DNA from: Planctomycetota bacterium | Lineage (GTDB): Bacteria; Planctomycetota; Phycisphaerae; Sedimentisphaerales; Anaerobacaceae | DNA: 58,907 bases | Assembly (NCBI GenBank): GCA_022566315.1 | Contig: JADFJC010000009.1 | Span: forward strand, 1 to 58,907 | Direction: 5' to 3' | Shown here: positions 58,606-58,907 of the stretch, one piece after another | How positions within the stretch are numbered: the stretch's first letter is position 1 | Layout of the letters: every line of letters starts with the position of its first letter | Program-made: the position numbers and the translations under genes | Notes under the pieces: model-generated | The model's database searches: none | What the model was told of the DNA's origin: nothing | The model's input: only the letters and a program-made list of their open reading frames with translations

Positions 58606-58907
58606 TTCGGCCTTCTTATTTTGAGGTGAAAATTCAATAGGTGAAATTGGCTTTGTTTGGGTTTGTTTTTTTGGGGCCTTAAGGCGGTTTTATTTTCATA
58701 ATCCTTTAGAACATATAAGTTTGCGTTCATTTTTGGAATCCGCCTACGGCGGACAAGATTGGGTTTGTTTATTCGGACTGCGAAATCATCTTTTTTTATG
58801 TAATCCTTTGTTATAATTGAGTTTATATTCATTTTGGCTTTTCGGAGATTGGGTTTGATTGGGTTTGAATTGGGTTTGTTTTTTCGGACTCTCCACGGCC
58901 ATTTATT
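58606..58907. other. Repeat-rich tail of the window
   Basis: No gene is seen. The stretch is T/G-rich with recurring TTGGGTTTG and TTTTTTCGGACT motifs (58655-58680, 58753-58775, 58851-58888), plus CGCCTACGGCGG near 58742. It resembles the other simple-repeat fillers of this window. Confidence 0.5.

Noticed and set aside
1-58907. tRNA or rRNA genes
   Set aside because: No tRNA-like GGTTCGAATCC arm or conserved rRNA stretch was noticed; a covariance scan would be needed to exclude them fully.
1-58907. Insertion sequence or prophage
   Set aside because: No transposase, integrase or phage gene is among the recognisable products; repeats are non-coding apart from the four-helix-bundle genes.

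Overview
The window reads as a chromosomal segment of an anaerobic, autotrophy-capable bacterium, most likely a planctomycete of the Phycisphaerae/Sedimentisphaerales type. That assignment is inference. It rests on a complete bacterial-type Wood-Ljungdahl carbonyl branch, a DksA-like protein with the degenerate zinc finger I associate with planctomycetes, a pseudopilin-rich type II secretion locus, and very many short dispersed palindromes and tandem repeats between genes.

Layout. 1-7 kb: gpmI (cut by the window edge), mutL with an endonuclease motif, then a tightly packed vitamin B12 uptake operon (BtuF-like binding protein, DUF71 B12-salvage-type ATPase, BtuC, BtuD). 7-12 kb: DksA-like regulator, yacG, a multispanning membrane protein, a CapD/FlaA1-type sugar-nucleotide dehydratase, a small lipoprotein. 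12.5-19.8 kb: a five-gene signalling cluster (two membrane or soluble histidine kinases, two receiver proteins, and a 988-residue kinase carrying four CBS, two PAS and a GAF domain). No DNA-binding output gene is present.

20-36 kb: the Wood-Ljungdahl block. In order: DUF3786 protein, cooC, cooS, acsB, a four-helix-bundle (23S IVP family) gene, acsC, acsV, a second CooC/AcsF-type ATPase, acsD, acsE, fhs, folD. Together they take formate to methyl-THF (a methylene-THF reductase is not visible here), pass the methyl group through AcsE to the corrinoid protein AcsCD, and join it to CO from CooS on the AcsB A-cluster. AcsV reactivates the corrinoid. The upstream Btu genes would supply that corrinoid. 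36-41 kb: AMP-forming acetyl-CoA synthetase, an OFA-type MFS transporter and, convergently, an AcuC/HDAC-family deacetylase. 41-45 kb, minus strand: CDF metal transporter, phosphohexomutase, serA. 46-57 kb: gspE, gspF, six pseudopilin-type genes and a GspK-like protein. 57-58.6 kb: SuhB-like phosphatase and a DUF2752 membrane protein.

The most unusual layer is the repeats. (1) Heptamer arrays (GACAGAR)n with an inverted TCTGACT-type arm sit directly after the stop codons of acsB and acsC and in the 3' end of the CapD-like gene. In one of them an intact four-helix-bundle gene lies between the two arms, and a truncated second four-helix-bundle gene lies between different inverted simple repeats at 57 kb. 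(2) A 184/164-bp MITE-like hairpin is found after dksA and after acs, with a solo end after the MFS gene. One copy carries a nested 21-bp palindrome that also occurs in frame inside mutL. (3) An 87-bp palindrome is inserted in frame in the DUF3786 gene. (4) Several composite nested palindromes fill operon gaps.
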